Assembly (NCBI GenBank): GCA_944320955.1
Contig: CALUJL010000014.1
Span: 62,001 to 126,000, forward strand
Direction of reading: 5' to 3'
Length of the DNA stretch: 64,000 bases
Origin: an uncultured Bacteroidaceae bacterium
GTDB lineage: Bacteria; Bacteroidota; Bacteroidia; Bacteroidales; Bacteroidaceae
The notes under the pieces are model-generated. The model saw only the letters and a list, made by a program, of their open reading frames with translations, did not search any database and was not told the origin of the DNA. The stretch's first letter is position 1, and the number at the start of each line of letters is the position of its first letter. Made by a program: the position numbers and the translations under genes. Below, piece after piece: positions 1-8,426 of this stretch.

Positions 1-541
1 ACGTCGTCAGCGGGGCGCGCTTTTTGTCCAGCCCCCATATCTTCCACCAGGGCGCCCCCAGCAGTTTTCCCACGAGGTCGTGCAGGGCTATGTCGACGGC
101 GGCCTTGGCGGCGTTGTTTCCCGGCCCGATCGCGTCCACATAGGCCAGGATTTCCTCCAGGGCGCAGGGGTCGCTGAAGCGGGAAAGGTCCACTTTCGAG
201 AGAAAGGCCACGACCGAATCCACCGTCTCCCCCAGGTAAGGCGGCATCGATGCCTCGCCGTAGCCCACGAGGCCTTCGTATCCTACGCGGACCTGCACGC
301 CGGGCGTCGCCGTGCGGCTGTAGGAAGCCACGGTGAAGACGTGTTTCAGCTCCAAGGGGTAGGGCTCGAAGTCCATTGCGAGCCCCTTCCGGGAAAAGGG
401 GAAGGGCTTTTCGGGAAAAGCGGCAGCACTTTTTCCGGAAAGCGCTGCATCTTTCTGGAAAAAGGGGATGGCCTTTTCGGGCACGGCGGCGGCGGAGAGG
501 GCCAGGAGGCCTGCGGTCCGGAGGAAATTTCTGCGCTTCAT
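1..541 (-). CDS. Dipeptide epimerase (enolase superfamily), N-terminal part, cut by window edge
   Basis: The reading frame starts at the ATG whose complement is 539-541 and runs off the left edge (180 codons visible). The protein opens with a twin-arginine-type signal (RRNFLRT at residues 3-9, then an Ala/Leu-rich core to about residue 20). From residue 56 the sequence matches the capping domain of MR-MLE enzymes such as L-Ala-D/L-Glu epimerase (LELKHVFTVASYSRT, GYGEASMPPYLGET, AAKAAVDIALHDLVGK). The family recycles or epimerises muropeptide-derived dipeptides; a Tat leader would place the enzyme in the periplasm. Between leader and domain, residues about 20-54 are a low-complexity stretch of heptapeptides (VPEKAIP, FFQKDAA, LSGKSAA, FPEKPFP) encoded by the 21-bp repeat found elsewhere in the window. 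It lies 46 bp after the upstream sulfatase-fold gene and probably shares its transcript. Catalytic residues are beyond the edge. Confidence 0.82.
   Translation of the reverse strand, partial: MKRRNFLRTAGLLALSAAAVPEKAIPFFQKDAALSGKSAAAFPEKPFPFSRKGLAMDFEPYPLELKHVFTVASYSRTATPGVQVRVGYEGLVGYGEASMPPYLGETVDSVVAFLSKVDLSRFSDPCALEEILAYVDAIGPGNNAAKAAVDIALHDLVGKLLGAPWWKIWGLDKKRAPLTT
386..480. repeat. 21-bp dyad repeat cluster 1, inside the epimerase coding sequence
   Basis: About four copies of the TTTTCCGGAAAA / GCGGCAGC alternation, period 21-24 bp. In the minus frame they encode about 35 residues of low-complexity linker between the Tat-like signal and the folded domain without breaking the frame. Confidence 0.85.
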
Positions 542-587
542 GGTCGGGAGGGAGGTAGAGGTTTCGGGAGGAAGGTGAGCAGCCCGG

Positions 588-2510
588 TCAGCGGCGGCCC
601 AGGTCGTCGTAGACGGACTGCAGGATGGCCTTGGCGCGGCGCAGGCGAAGGGCGGAAGCGGGCGTGGAGGGCTCTTTCATCCCCGCCGGGCGGGAGGGGA
701 AAGAGGCGGCCTCGCCGGGCGAAGAGAGGGAGTCTTCGTAGATTACGGCCTGCGCGGCGTTGTCGAAGACGGTGCACCCCGTGGAATCGCGCAGGGCCAT
801 TCCGTTGTTGTAGGCATAGTAGGCAAAGGGATAGCGGTAGGCCGTTCCCAGGACGTTGCGGCTGAAGGTGAAGTCGGCGTAGGGCAGGCCCATCTGCGCC
901 AGCAGCGTGGCGGGCAGGTCGCTCTGGTTCATCAGCAGGGGCACGGTGCGGCTTTCGCGCACGGCACCGCCGGTCCAGAGCATCGGGATATGGAAAAAGC
1001 GGGGCGACTGCGAGAGCCCCTCGCGCGGATAGTAGTAGCCGTGGTCGGGAACGCATACGACCAGCAGGTTTTCCCACACGGGGAGCTGCCGCAAGCGCCC
1101 GATGAAATCGCCCAGACAGGAGTCGGTGTAGGCAAAGGAGTTAGGCACTTTGTCCTCCAGGCGGCTGAAGGGCACCTCGAAAGGCTCGTGGCTGCTGAGC
1201 GTGAGCACCGCCGTATGCCACGGCCGGGCCGGGGGATTTGCCGACCGCTCCCGCATCGTCTCCAACAGACGGGCGAAGACATATTCGTCCGCCACGCCCC
1301 ACTCGCCCGTCTGCTGCAGGGCGAAGGGGAAATCCGTGTCGGCCGTGATCTGCCGGTAGCCGCCCGTGCGCAGGTAGCCCTGCATGTTGGTGAAGTTGAT
1401 GTCGCCGCCGTAGATGAAATCCGTATCGTATCCCGCCTCCGCCAGGCGCCCCGCCAGGCAGGGGAGGGTGCGGCTTTTGGCCGGGACCTTCATGACCGAC
1501 ACGTCGGGCAGGCCCAGATATCCGCCCAAGGCGCAGACCAGTCCGCGGTCGGTGCGGAAGCTGTTGGCATAACAGTTGGAGAACCACACGCCTTCCCGCG
1601 CAAGACGCCCCAGATTGGGCGCCACACCGGGCAGGCCGCCCAGCTCTTCTACGAAAGTGCCGCTGAAGCCTTCCAGGATGATGAGCAGCACGTCGGGCCT
1701 CGGCGTGCGCAGGAGGGAGACAGAGAGGGAGTCTTCCCGCGCGGGATACAGCCCTTCGAAGAGCGCGCGGCGCTCGGCCTCGGGAAAGTAGTCGAAGCGG
1801 GCGGCAAAATCGTCGCCCTTTCCCAGAGAAGCGAGGAAGCTGAAGGCGGGATTCACTGCCGCATGGTTGAGAAAGAGGTCGCCGCTGTAGTAAACCTTGC
1901 CCACGTTCGACGTAGACTCCCCCACTCCTCCGCGAATGGCCAGGAACAACAGCCCCGCCGTGCAGCAGAATCCCACGACGAGGGCCGGCACCCGCCGGCA
2001 GGAGCGCACCCACCGCCGCGCGTCGGGCAGGCGGCGCGGCATGAGCCGGGTAACCAAATGGCCGAAAAGCAGCGAGAGGACCACCCAAAGCGCCAGCCCC
2101 GCGGCCACGAACAGGGGCGAAACGCTGGAGAGGGCATCGGCGGGCGAGTCGGCGTAGTAGAGGAGTGTGGCGTCGAGCTTGTAGTTCCAGAAAGGATAGA
2201 TGGCGGCATCGGCCACAAAGGCCAGTTCCGAGGCGAAAACCGCCAGATAAATGTACGGCCGGAGCACCGCGCGCAGCGGAAAGCGCCGCGCCCACAGGCT
2301 CAAGAGCAGCAGGAGCAGCGGAAAGGCCGTCAGGTATCCCGCCACGGCGGCGTCGAGCCAGAGGCCGTGGAGCACGACTTGGGCGACGTCGCCCGCCCCG
2401 TAGCGCGAAGGCGCCTCCGCCGCGTAGAAGAGGAAAAGCGGTTTCTGCAAAGCCTGCAGCACGACAAAAGCCGCGTAGAAGCGGAGAAGGGAAAAGATGC
2501 GTTCTTTCAT
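588..2510 (-). CDS. LTA synthase-like membrane sulfatase/phosphotransferase
   Basis: This 640-residue membrane protein belongs to the alkaline phosphatase/sulfatase superfamily branch that includes LtaS and MdoB. Five hydrophobic segments fill roughly the first 195 residues, followed by a periplasmic catalytic domain. Visible family marks are DVLLIILEGFSG (metal-binding Glu, about residue 280), NSFRTDRG (probable nucleophile Thr, about residue 320) and PDHGYYY (metal-binding Asp-His). Such enzymes move phosphoglycerol or phosphoethanolamine groups onto glycans or lipids; the substrate cannot be read here. I chose the ATG at 2510 (MKERIFSLLRFY), ten codons inside the longest frame, because it leads directly into the first membrane segment. 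The gene is divergent from mraZ and lies 46 bp before the epimerase gene. Confidence 0.85.
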   Translation of the reverse strand: MKERIFSLLRFYAAFVVLQALQKPLFLFYAAEAPSRYGAGDVAQVVLHGLWLDAAVAGYLTAFPLLLLLLSLWARRFPLRAVLRPYIYLAVFASELAFVADAAIYPFWNYKLDATLLYYADSPADALSSVSPLFVAAGLALWVVLSLLFGHLVTRLMPRRLPDARRWVRSCRRVPALVVGFCCTAGLLFLAIRGGVGESTSNVGKVYYSGDLFLNHAAVNPAFSFLASLGKGDDFAARFDYFPEAERRALFEGLYPAREDSLSVSLLRTPRPDVLLIILEGFSGTFVEELGGLPGVAPNLGRLAREGVWFSNCYANSFRTDRGLVCALGGYLGLPDVSVMKVPAKSRTLPCLAGRLAEAGYDTDFIYGGDINFTNMQGYLRTGGYRQITADTDFPFALQQTGEWGVADEYVFARLLETMRERSANPPARPWHTAVLTLSSHEPFEVPFSRLEDKVPNSFAYTDSCLGDFIGRLRQLPVWENLLVVCVPDHGYYYPREGLSQSPRFFHIPMLWTGGAVRESRTVPLLMNQSDLPATLLAQMGLPYADFTFSRNVLGTAYRYPFAYYAYNNGMALRDSTGCTVFDNAAQAVIYEDSLSSPGEAASFPSRPAGMKEPSTPASALRLRRAKAILQSVYDDLGRR

Positions 2511-2549
2511 AGCCAAAGCCTCGGGTAAAAAGCCGCGCAAATATAGTCA

Positions 2550-2642
2550 TTCCGGCGAAAAGCCCCGGCACTTTCCCGAAAAACATGCAGCGCTTTTCCC
2601 GAAAACATGCGGCACTTTTCCCGGAAACACGCAGCACTTCCG
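2550..2642. repeat. 21-bp dyad repeat cluster 2, divergent region before mraZ
   Basis: Four units with the alternation CGAAAAnnnCxGCxCTTTTCCC lie between the sulfatase-fold gene and the mraZ promoter. They are intergenic and end about 80 bp upstream of the mraZ -33 element. Confidence 0.85.
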
Positions 2643-2725
2643 CCCCGCCGCGGCAGCACCGCAGGAAACCCGCGCCCGGAGGAAACAAAAAATTAACCGC
2701 CCTGTTGAAAAAAAAGGAGAGCATC

Positions 2726-2759
2726 TTTGTGGGGAATTGTGGGGGATTGTGTACCTTTG
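2726..2759 (+). promoter_or_regulatory. mraZ (dcw) promoter with two MraZ-type boxes
   Basis: A Bacteroidota-type promoter is visible: TTTG at 2726-2729 and TACCTTTG at 2752-2759. Between them lie two direct copies of TGGGG (2730-2734 and 2740-2744), exactly 10 bp apart, inside the repeated context TTGTGGGG. In E. coli, MraZ binds TGGGN repeats with this 10-bp period upstream of its own operon. Boxes lodged between -33 and -7 would block RNA polymerase, so autorepression by MraZ is the natural reading. A third, decayed copy (TGTGT) begins at 2750. Confidence 0.78.
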
Positions 2760-2786
2760 CGGATGTCTTTCTTATAAATAGGTGCA

Positions 2787-3269
2787 GTGAACCGTTTCTT
2801 GGGCAACATAGAAGCCAGAGTAGACGCAAAGGGGCGCGTATTCATCCCCGCCCCTTTCCGCAAGAAGTTCGTCCCCGTCCCGGCCGAAGCCGGCGGGGAG
2901 CGGGAAGAAACCTGCACCGTGGTCCTGCGGAAGGACATCTACCAGCCCTGCATCGTGCTCTATCCCGAAGAAGTCTGGAGCGCCGAGATGGACCGCCTCT
3001 CCTCCCGCCTGAATCCCTACAATGCAGCCCACCGCATGATTCTCCGCCAGTTTGTGGCCGAAGCCGAGCAGGCCACCCTCGACCCCAGCGGGCGCATCCT
3101 CATCTCGCGGCGCATGCTGCAGAGCGCGGGGCTGGGCGAGAAGGTGCGATTCATAGGCATGGGCGAGACAATCGAAGTGTGGGATGCCGAAAGCACCGCC
3201 ACTCCCTTCCTCTCCCCCGGGGAGATGACCGAAAAGATGAACGAAATCTTAGGAGGAGGCCCGCAATGA
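2787..3269 (+). CDS. mraZ: Transcriptional regulator MraZ
   Basis: This 160-residue protein has two AbrB-like MraZ repeats. The N-terminal one reads FLGNIEARVDAKGRVFIPAPF, the second contains ATLDPSGRILISRRM near residue 95. MraZ is a ring-forming DNA-binding repressor of the division and cell-wall cluster that it opens. The start is GTG at 2787, about 25 bp after the promoter -7 element; no ATG gives a complete N-terminal repeat. It overlaps rsmH by the sequence ATGA (3266-3269), indicating translational coupling. The two boxes just upstream fit autorepression. Confidence 0.95.
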   Translation: MNRFLGNIEARVDAKGRVFIPAPFRKKFVPVPAEAGGEREETCTVVLRKDIYQPCIVLYPEEVWSAEMDRLSSRLNPYNAAHRMILRQFVAEAEQATLDPSGRILISRRMLQSAGLGEKVRFIGMGETIEVWDAESTATPFLSPGEMTEKMNEILGGGPQ

Positions 3270-4192
3270 CAACACCCAAGACGGCAGGCGCCTACCACAT
3301 ACCCGTGCTGCTCCGGCCCAGCGTCGAAGCACTCCGGCCCGAAAGGCCCGGCGGCATCTTCGTCGACGCCACCCTCGGCGGCGGCGGGCACACGCGGGAA
3401 ATACTCCGCCGCATGGCACCCGACGGCCGGCTCTTCGGCTTCGACCAGGACCTCGACGCGGCGCAAAACGCGCCCCGCGACGCACGGTTCACCTTCGTGC
3501 GCGGCAACTTCCGGTATTTGAAGAACTTCCTCCGCTACTACGGCGCGCCCCAAATCGACGGACTGCTGGCCGACCTGGGCGTCTCCTCGCACCATCTCGA
3601 CGAAGGCGGCCGCGGATTCTCCTTCCGCTACCCCGAAGAGCAGCTCGACATGCGCATGAACCGCCAGGCCGGGCTCACCGCCGCCCAAGTGCTGCAGACC
3701 TATCCCCAGGAGCGGCTCGCCGAAGTGTTCCGCCTCTATGGCGAACTCCGCCAAGCCCCGCGCCTGGCCGCGGCCATCGCCGCCGCCCGCGCCGAAAGGC
3801 CCATAGCTACCTGCGGGGAGCTGGCCGCACTGGCCGCCCCGCTGCTGCCCCGCGACCGCGAGCGCAAGGAGCTCACGAAACTCTTCCAGGCCCTGCGCAT
3901 CGAAGTCAACGGCGAACTCTCCGCCCTGCAGGAACTTCTGCAGGACGCGCTCGACGTTTTGCGCCCCGGCGGGCGCATAGCCGTCATCACCTACCACTCG
4001 CTCGAAGACCGCCTGGTGAAGAATTTCTTCAAGAGCGGCAACTTCAGCGGCACCGTCGAACAGGACTTCTACGGCCGCACGGCCGCCCCCCTGCGCGTGG
4101 TGCCCCCCGCATTCATCGCCCCCCCGCAGGAAGAGACAGAAACCAACCCGCGCTCCCGCAGCGCCAAACTGAGAATCGCCGAAAAGCCATGA
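3266..4192 (+). CDS. rsmH: 16S rRNA (cytosine1402-N4)-methyltransferase RsmH
   Basis: The 308-residue product matches RsmH (MraW), which uses SAM to methylate N4 of C1402 in 16S rRNA at the ribosomal P site. Hallmarks are HIPVLLRPSVEAL at the N terminus, the SAM loop DATLGGGGHT, then FDQDLDA, ADLGVSSHHLDEGGRGFSF and ITYHSLEDRLVKNFFK. The start ATG at 3266 overlaps the mraZ stop and follows a strong purine-rich site AGGAGGAGG at 3251-3259, uncommon in Bacteroidota. The reading frame stays open far upstream, but that extension lies across mraZ and is not coding. It overlaps ftsL by ATGA (4189-4192). Confidence 0.96.
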   Translation: MTTPKTAGAYHIPVLLRPSVEALRPERPGGIFVDATLGGGGHTREILRRMAPDGRLFGFDQDLDAAQNAPRDARFTFVRGNFRYLKNFLRYYGAPQIDGLLADLGVSSHHLDEGGRGFSFRYPEEQLDMRMNRQAGLTAAQVLQTYPQERLAEVFRLYGELRQAPRLAAAIAAARAERPIATCGELAALAAPLLPRDRERKELTKLFQALRIEVNGELSALQELLQDALDVLRPGGRIAVITYHSLEDRLVKNFFKSGNFSGTVEQDFYGRTAAPLRVVPPAFIAPPQEETETNPRSRSAKLRIAEKP

Positions 4193-4797
4193 GCCAGGAA
4201 GAAAAGACCACCGCACCCGCCGCCGGCAGCCCCGCCCCCGGCCCGCAACCGGAGGGCACCGCCCAGGAAAAGCTCGAAGCCCTGGCCGAAGAAGCCCGCA
4301 GCCTGCTCCGCAGCGAAGACAGCCAGAGGGAAGACACCCTGGAGGGGAAAGTCACCTGGCGCAGCTTCGTCAGCGGGGAGATACTGCTCAATCCCGCCTT
4401 CCGGCGGCAGATACCGCTGCTCATCGTCATACTCCTCTTCACGATCGTCTACATCGACAACCGCTTTGCCGTACAGCAACAGATAATCGAGATAGACCGG
4501 AAGGAAAAAGCCCTCACGGAGATGAAATACATCGCCCTGACCCGCTCCTCCGAACTGACCGAGATGACACGCCAGAGCCGCATCGAAGAAGCCATCAATG
4601 CCTACCAGAGCGAACTGACCACCGCCACCAACCCGCCCTACCTCATCCGCGAAAACCCCGAAGAAGCACCCGCCACGCCCGCACCCGCCGCACCCGCGGC
4701 GGAAAACACGCAGCGCGCCCCGGAAAAAGCGCAGCACTTTTCCGAAAAAGCGCAGGCACTTCCGGAAAAAAGCGACAGCACTTCTGAAAAACCATGA
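4189..4797 (+). CDS. ftsL: FtsL-like division protein with repeat-encoded tail
   Basis: A 202-residue bitopic membrane protein sits in the ftsL position between rsmH and ftsI. It has a cytoplasmic region of about 80 residues, one membrane segment (IPLLIVILLFTIVYI, about residues 82-97) and a short periplasmic helical segment likely to form a coiled coil (KEKALTEMKYIALTRSSELTEM). FtsL joins FtsQ in activating FtsW/FtsI at the septum. The last 30 residues are heptapeptides (APEKAQH, FSEKAQA, LPEKSDS, TSEKP) encoded by the 21-bp repeat family. They form an added low-complexity periplasmic tail that ends right at the stop codon. Identity rests on topology and position, because FtsL diverges strongly. 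Confidence 0.85.
   Translation: MSQEEKTTAPAAGSPAPGPQPEGTAQEKLEALAEEARSLLRSEDSQREDTLEGKVTWRSFVSGEILLNPAFRRQIPLLIVILLFTIVYIDNRFAVQQQIIEIDRKEKALTEMKYIALTRSSELTEMTRQSRIEEAINAYQSELTTATNPPYLIRENPEEAPATPAPAAPAAENTQRAPEKAQHFSEKAQALPEKSDSTSEKP
4700..4791. repeat. 21-bp dyad repeat cluster 3, inside the ftsL 3' end
   Basis: Four in-frame units of 21 bp beginning GCGGAAAACACGCAG and continuing CGGAAAAAGCGCAGCACTTT. They encode the last four heptapeptides of FtsL. The same leading unit opens the murE cluster. Confidence 0.87.
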
Positions 4798-4800
4798 GCC

Positions 4801-6867
4801 ATGCAGGAAGAAGAAGCCAAATATAAGAAAAGCATCCTCTGGCGCTACGTGCTGATCGGGGTGGCCGTCCTCATCGTTTCGGCGTGCATCGTGGGGAAAG
4901 CCGCCTACACCATGTTCGTCAACAGCGACTACTGGATGAAAATCGCCGAGCGCTACGTGAAAGAGAACATGGAGTTGCTGCCCACGCGGGGCAACATCAT
5001 CTCCGCCGACGGCAAGCTCATGGCCAGTTCCCTGCCCGAATACCGCATCTTCATGGACTTCGGCGTGGAAAGCCCCGTGCAGGACTCCATCCTGAGCGAC
5101 GCACGCGCCATGGACACCCTCTGCGAGGGAATGCACCGCATCATCCCCGAATGCACAAAAGAGTACTTCGCCCGCCGCTTCCGCCTCGGCCGGCAGAAGA
5201 AGGCACGCTACTGGCCCCTCTATGCCAAGCGCATCTCCTTTATACAATATAAGGAACTCCTCAAACTCCCCCTCCTGCGGCTGGGACGCTACACCAGCGG
5301 CCTGACCGCCGAAGAGCTATACCGGCGCAAAAAGCCCTTCGGCTCGCTGGCATCCGCCACGCTGGGCACCATCTTCCCCGAAGCCGAACGCGGCGGGCGG
5401 AGCGGCCTGGAACTGGCCTACGACAGCATACTGCGCGGAGAAAACGGCATCTACCACCGGCAGAAGGTGAAGAACAAATACCTCAACGTAGTGGACAAAC
5501 CGGCCGTAGACGGGGCGGACCTCATCACGACCATCGACGTAAGCATGCAGGACATAGCCGAGAAAGCCCTCGTCGACAAGCTCCGCGAGTTCAACGCCTA
5601 CAAGGGAATCGTCATCATCATGGAGACCAAGACGGGAGACGTCAAGGCCATCGTCAACATGCAGGAGTACAGCGACGGAAACTACTTCGAGGGTATCAAC
5701 TTTGCCGTGTCGGACATGATGGAGCCCGGCTCCACTTTCAAGACCGCCTCCATGATGGTCGCACTCGAAGACGGAGTGGTCACGGTCCACGACAGCGTAG
5801 ACACCGGCAACGGGCAGCACCCGATGCACGGATCCATCATGCGCGACCACAACTGGCGCCGCGGCGGATACCAGTGGCTCACGGTGCCCGGCGTGCTGAT
5901 GAAGTCATCGAACATCGGAATCTCCCGCATCATCGACGAACACTACTTCAGCCATCCGCAAGACTACGTGGACGGACTCTACAAACTCGGCATCAATGCC
6001 GACCTCGGCCTGCCCTTCGTCAACGCCGGACGGGCGAAAATCCGCCGCCCCAACAAGGAAAACTGGTGGAAGACGACGCTCGCCTGGATGTCCATAGGCT
6101 ACGAGACACAAATCCCCCCCATCAATACCGTAACCTTCTACAACGCCATCGCAAACGGAGGGAAGATGATGAAGCCCCGCTTCGTGAAAGGCGTAGCCCG
6201 CGGCGGCACAATGATCCAGGAGTTCCCCCCCGAAGTGCTCCGGGAGCGCATCTGCTCGCAGCACACGCTGGACGACATACGCATGATCCTGCGCCGCGTC
6301 GTGAGCGAGGGGCTGGGCAAGCCCGCCGGGTCGAAGCAGTTCTCCGTATCGGGCAAGACCGGCACGGCCCAAGTCTCGCAGGGACGGGCCGGATACAAGG
6401 CCGGGCGCACCCACTACCTGCTGAGTTTCTGCGGATACTTCCCCTCCGAAAACCCGGAATACACCATGCTTGTCTCCATCCAGAAAGCCGGACTGCCCGC
6501 GTCCGGCGGCCTCATGTCGGGAAGCATCTTCCACAATATCGCAGAGCGCATCTACGCCAAACACCTGAGCAGCAACCTCAGCGCCGCACGCGACACGCTC
6601 CCGCCCGCTCCTCGGCGGCTTCCCCGCAAGAGCCTCGCCCAAGCCCAGGAAAGCGACTCCGCGCAGGTGCCCAACGTGCGCGGCCTCACGCTCAAGGATG
6701 CAGCCTTCCTCCTGCGCAACCGCGGCCTGAAAGTACAAGCCGAGGGCACCGGGCGCGTCAAGGCGCAGAGCCTGCCCGCCGGAAGCCCCCTGCGGAAAGG
6801 AGAAACCATCATACTGACCCTCACGTCGCCCAGCGACGCAAAAATAAAACCCGCAGCACCAAAATGA
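4801..6867 (+). CDS. ftsI: Septal peptidoglycan transpeptidase FtsI (PBP3) with PASTA domain
   Basis: This 688-residue class B penicillin-binding protein cross-links septal peptidoglycan together with FtsW. It has one N-terminal membrane anchor (about residues 13-35), a PBP dimerisation domain to about residue 240 and a transpeptidase domain with the three active-site motifs: STFK at 311-314 (nucleophile Ser311), SSN at 369-371 and KTG at 519-521. A single C-terminal PASTA domain ([20 protein letters not shown], about 620-685) follows; Bacteroidota FtsI proteins often have one. The start at 4801 is 3 bp after the ftsL stop. An ATG at 4794 is out of frame. The stop overlaps the murE start (ATGA at 6864-6867). 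Confidence 0.96.
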   Translation: MQEEEAKYKKSILWRYVLIGVAVLIVSACIVGKAAYTMFVNSDYWMKIAERYVKENMELLPTRGNIISADGKLMASSLPEYRIFMDFGVESPVQDSILSDARAMDTLCEGMHRIIPECTKEYFARRFRLGRQKKARYWPLYAKRISFIQYKELLKLPLLRLGRYTSGLTAEELYRRKKPFGSLASATLGTIFPEAERGGRSGLELAYDSILRGENGIYHRQKVKNKYLNVVDKPAVDGADLITTIDVSMQDIAEKALVDKLREFNAYKGIVIIMETKTGDVKAIVNMQEYSDGNYFEGINFAVSDMMEPGSTFKTASMMVALEDGVVTVHDSVDTGNGQHPMHGSIMRDHNWRRGGYQWLTVPGVLMKSSNIGISRIIDEHYFSHPQDYVDGLYKLGINADLGLPFVNAGRAKIRRPNKENWWKTTLAWMSIGYETQIPPINTVTFYNAIANGGKMMKPRFVKGVARGGTMIQEFPPEVLRERICSQHTLDDIRMILRRVVSEGLGKPAGSKQFSVSGKTGTAQVSQGRAGYKAGRTHYLLSFCGYFPSENPEYTMLVSIQKAGLPASGGLMSGSIFHNIAERIYAKHLSSNLSAARDTLPPAPRRLPRKSLAQAQESDSAQVPNVRGLTLKDAAFLLRNRGLKVQAEGTGRVKAQSLPAGSPLRKGETIILTLTSPSDAKIKPAAPK

Positions 6868-8408
6868 AACTGACCGACATCATCCGCCGCATCCCCATCC
6901 TCGCCACGCGGGGCAATGCGGACATCGAAATAACCGGCGTAGCCATCGACTCCCGAAAGGTAGAGCCGGGCAACCTCTTCATAGCCGTCCGCGGCACGCA
7001 GGCCGACGGCCACCAGTTCATCCCCGCAGCCCTCCGCGCCGGAGCCGCCGCCGTGCTCTGCGAAGAGATGCCCCCCGAGGCGGAAAACACACAGGACTTT
7101 TCCCAAAAAGCCCTGCACTTTTCCGAAAAAGCGCTGCCGCTTTCCGAAGAAAGCGCCGCCGCTTCTCCCGCAGCGCGCCCCGTCTTCCTCCAGTGCGCCT
7201 CTACGGAGCGCGCCGCCGGCCTGGCCGCCCACGAATTCTGCGGCGCCCCCACCGGGCGGCTCCGCCTCGTCGGCGTGACGGGGACGAACGGCAAGACCAC
7301 CATCGCCACCCTCCTCTACCATCTCTTCCGCCACTTCGGATACAAAGCCGGCCTCATCTCCACCGTATGCAACTACGTCGACGACCGCCCCTCTGCCGCC
7401 ACGCAGACCACGCCCGACCCCATCAGCCTCAACCGCCTGCTCCGGGAGATGGCCGACGCAGGCTGCACCTACGCCTTCATGGAAGTGAGCAGCCACGCCG
7501 TGGCGCAGCACCGCATCGAAGGCCTGCACTTCGCCGGAGGAATCTTTACCAACCTGACGCGCGACCACCTTGACTACCACAAAACCTTCGAGAACTACCG
7601 CGACGCGAAGAAGGCCTTCTTCGACCATCTCCCGGCAGAAGCCTTCGCCCTCTCCAACCTCGACGACAAAAACGGCCCCGTCATGCTCCAGAACACCCCC
7701 GCGCGACGGGAATTCTACTCCCTGCGCACGCTCTGCGACTTCAAGGGAAAAATCCTGGAGAGCCACTTCGAGGGAATGCTCCTTGAGGTCGACGGCCACG
7801 AGGTAGCCACCCACTTCGTCGGGCGCTTCAACGCCAGCAACCTCCTGGCCGTCTACGGCGCGGCCGCCAGCCTCCTCCCCGGGCTCGACCGGCAGGAGAT
7901 ACTCGTGGGCCTCAGCACCCTCCGCCCCGTGAGCGGCCGTTTCGAAGCCATCCGCAGTCCCCAGGGCTACACCGCCATAGTGGACTACGCCCACACCCCC
8001 GACGCGCTGGCCAACGTGCTCGGCGCCATCCACGAAATCCTCCTCTCCCGCGGCCGGATCATCACCGTCGTGGGCGCCGGAGGCAACCGCGACCGGGGAA
8101 AACGCCCCCTCATGGCCCAGGAAGCGGCGCACCGCAGCGACCGGCTCATCATAACCAGCGACAACCCGCGCTTCGAGAAGCCCGAAGACATCATGGCCGA
8201 CATGCTCGAAGGCCTCACCCCCCAGGAGCGCGCGCAGGCGCTCGCCATAGCCGACCGCAAGGAAGCCATCCGCACCGCCTGCGCCCTGGCACAGAAGGGC
8301 GACGTCATCCTCATCGCGGGCAAGGGCCACGAGAATTACCAAGAGATAAAAGGTGTAAAACACCACTTCGACGACAAAGAAGTGGTGCGCGAAATCATGA
8401 ATTCCTAA
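6864..8408 (+). CDS. murE: UDP-MurNAc-L-Ala-D-Glu:meso-diaminopimelate ligase MurE
   Basis: The 514-residue cytoplasmic ligase adds meso-diaminopimelate to UDP-MurNAc-L-Ala-D-Glu using ATP. It shows VTGTNGKTT (P-loop), [12 protein letters not shown] and DHLDYHKT, plus the substrate signature DNPR at residues 433-436, which marks meso-DAP rather than L-Lys specificity. The start overlaps the ftsI stop; the open frame upstream lies across ftsI and is not part of it. Residues about 73-101 of the UMP-binding domain hold a heptapeptide insert ([21 protein letters not shown]) encoded by the 21-bp repeat. It lies between [12 protein letters not shown] and [12 protein letters not shown], probably in a surface loop. 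The insert is rich in Ser/Glu/Lys and in frame, so the enzyme is presumably active. Confidence 0.96.
   Translation: MKLTDIIRRIPILATRGNADIEITGVAIDSRKVEPGNLFIAVRGTQADGHQFIPAALRAGAAAVLCEEMPPEAENTQDFSQKALHFSEKALPLSEESAAASPAARPVFLQCASTERAAGLAAHEFCGAPTGRLRLVGVTGTNGKTTIATLLYHLFRHFGYKAGLISTVCNYVDDRPSAATQTTPDPISLNRLLREMADAGCTYAFMEVSSHAVAQHRIEGLHFAGGIFTNLTRDHLDYHKTFENYRDAKKAFFDHLPAEAFALSNLDDKNGPVMLQNTPARREFYSLRTLCDFKGKILESHFEGMLLEVDGHEVATHFVGRFNASNLLAVYGAAASLLPGLDRQEILVGLSTLRPVSGRFEAIRSPQGYTAIVDYAHTPDALANVLGAIHEILLSRGRIITVVGAGGNRDRGKRPLMAQEAAHRSDRLIITSDNPRFEKPEDIMADMLEGLTPQERAQALAIADRKEAIRTACALAQKGDVILIAGKGHENYQEIKGVKHHFDDKEVVREIMNS
7081..7165. repeat. 21-bp dyad repeat cluster 4, inside murE
   Basis: Four units, starting GGAAAACACACAGGAC and then TTTTCCxAAAAAGCxCTGC, read through in the murE frame. 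The opening unit resembles that of the ftsL cluster, suggesting a shared origin or an exchange between them. Confidence 0.87.
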
Positions 8409-8426
8409 TCCGCAACCCCCCGACTT

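Noticed and set aside
990..2528. 512-codon open frame opposite the LTA-synthase-like gene
   Set aside because: Shadow of a GC-rich gene; Arg/Gly/Glu-biased composition without domains. The same applies to long antisense frames at 6552-9767, 36446-39316 and 56460-59594.
2585..3265. Upstream in-frame extension of rsmH
   Set aside because: It crosses repeat cluster 2 and mraZ; the ATG at 3266 with its ribosome-binding site and conserved N terminus is clearly the start.
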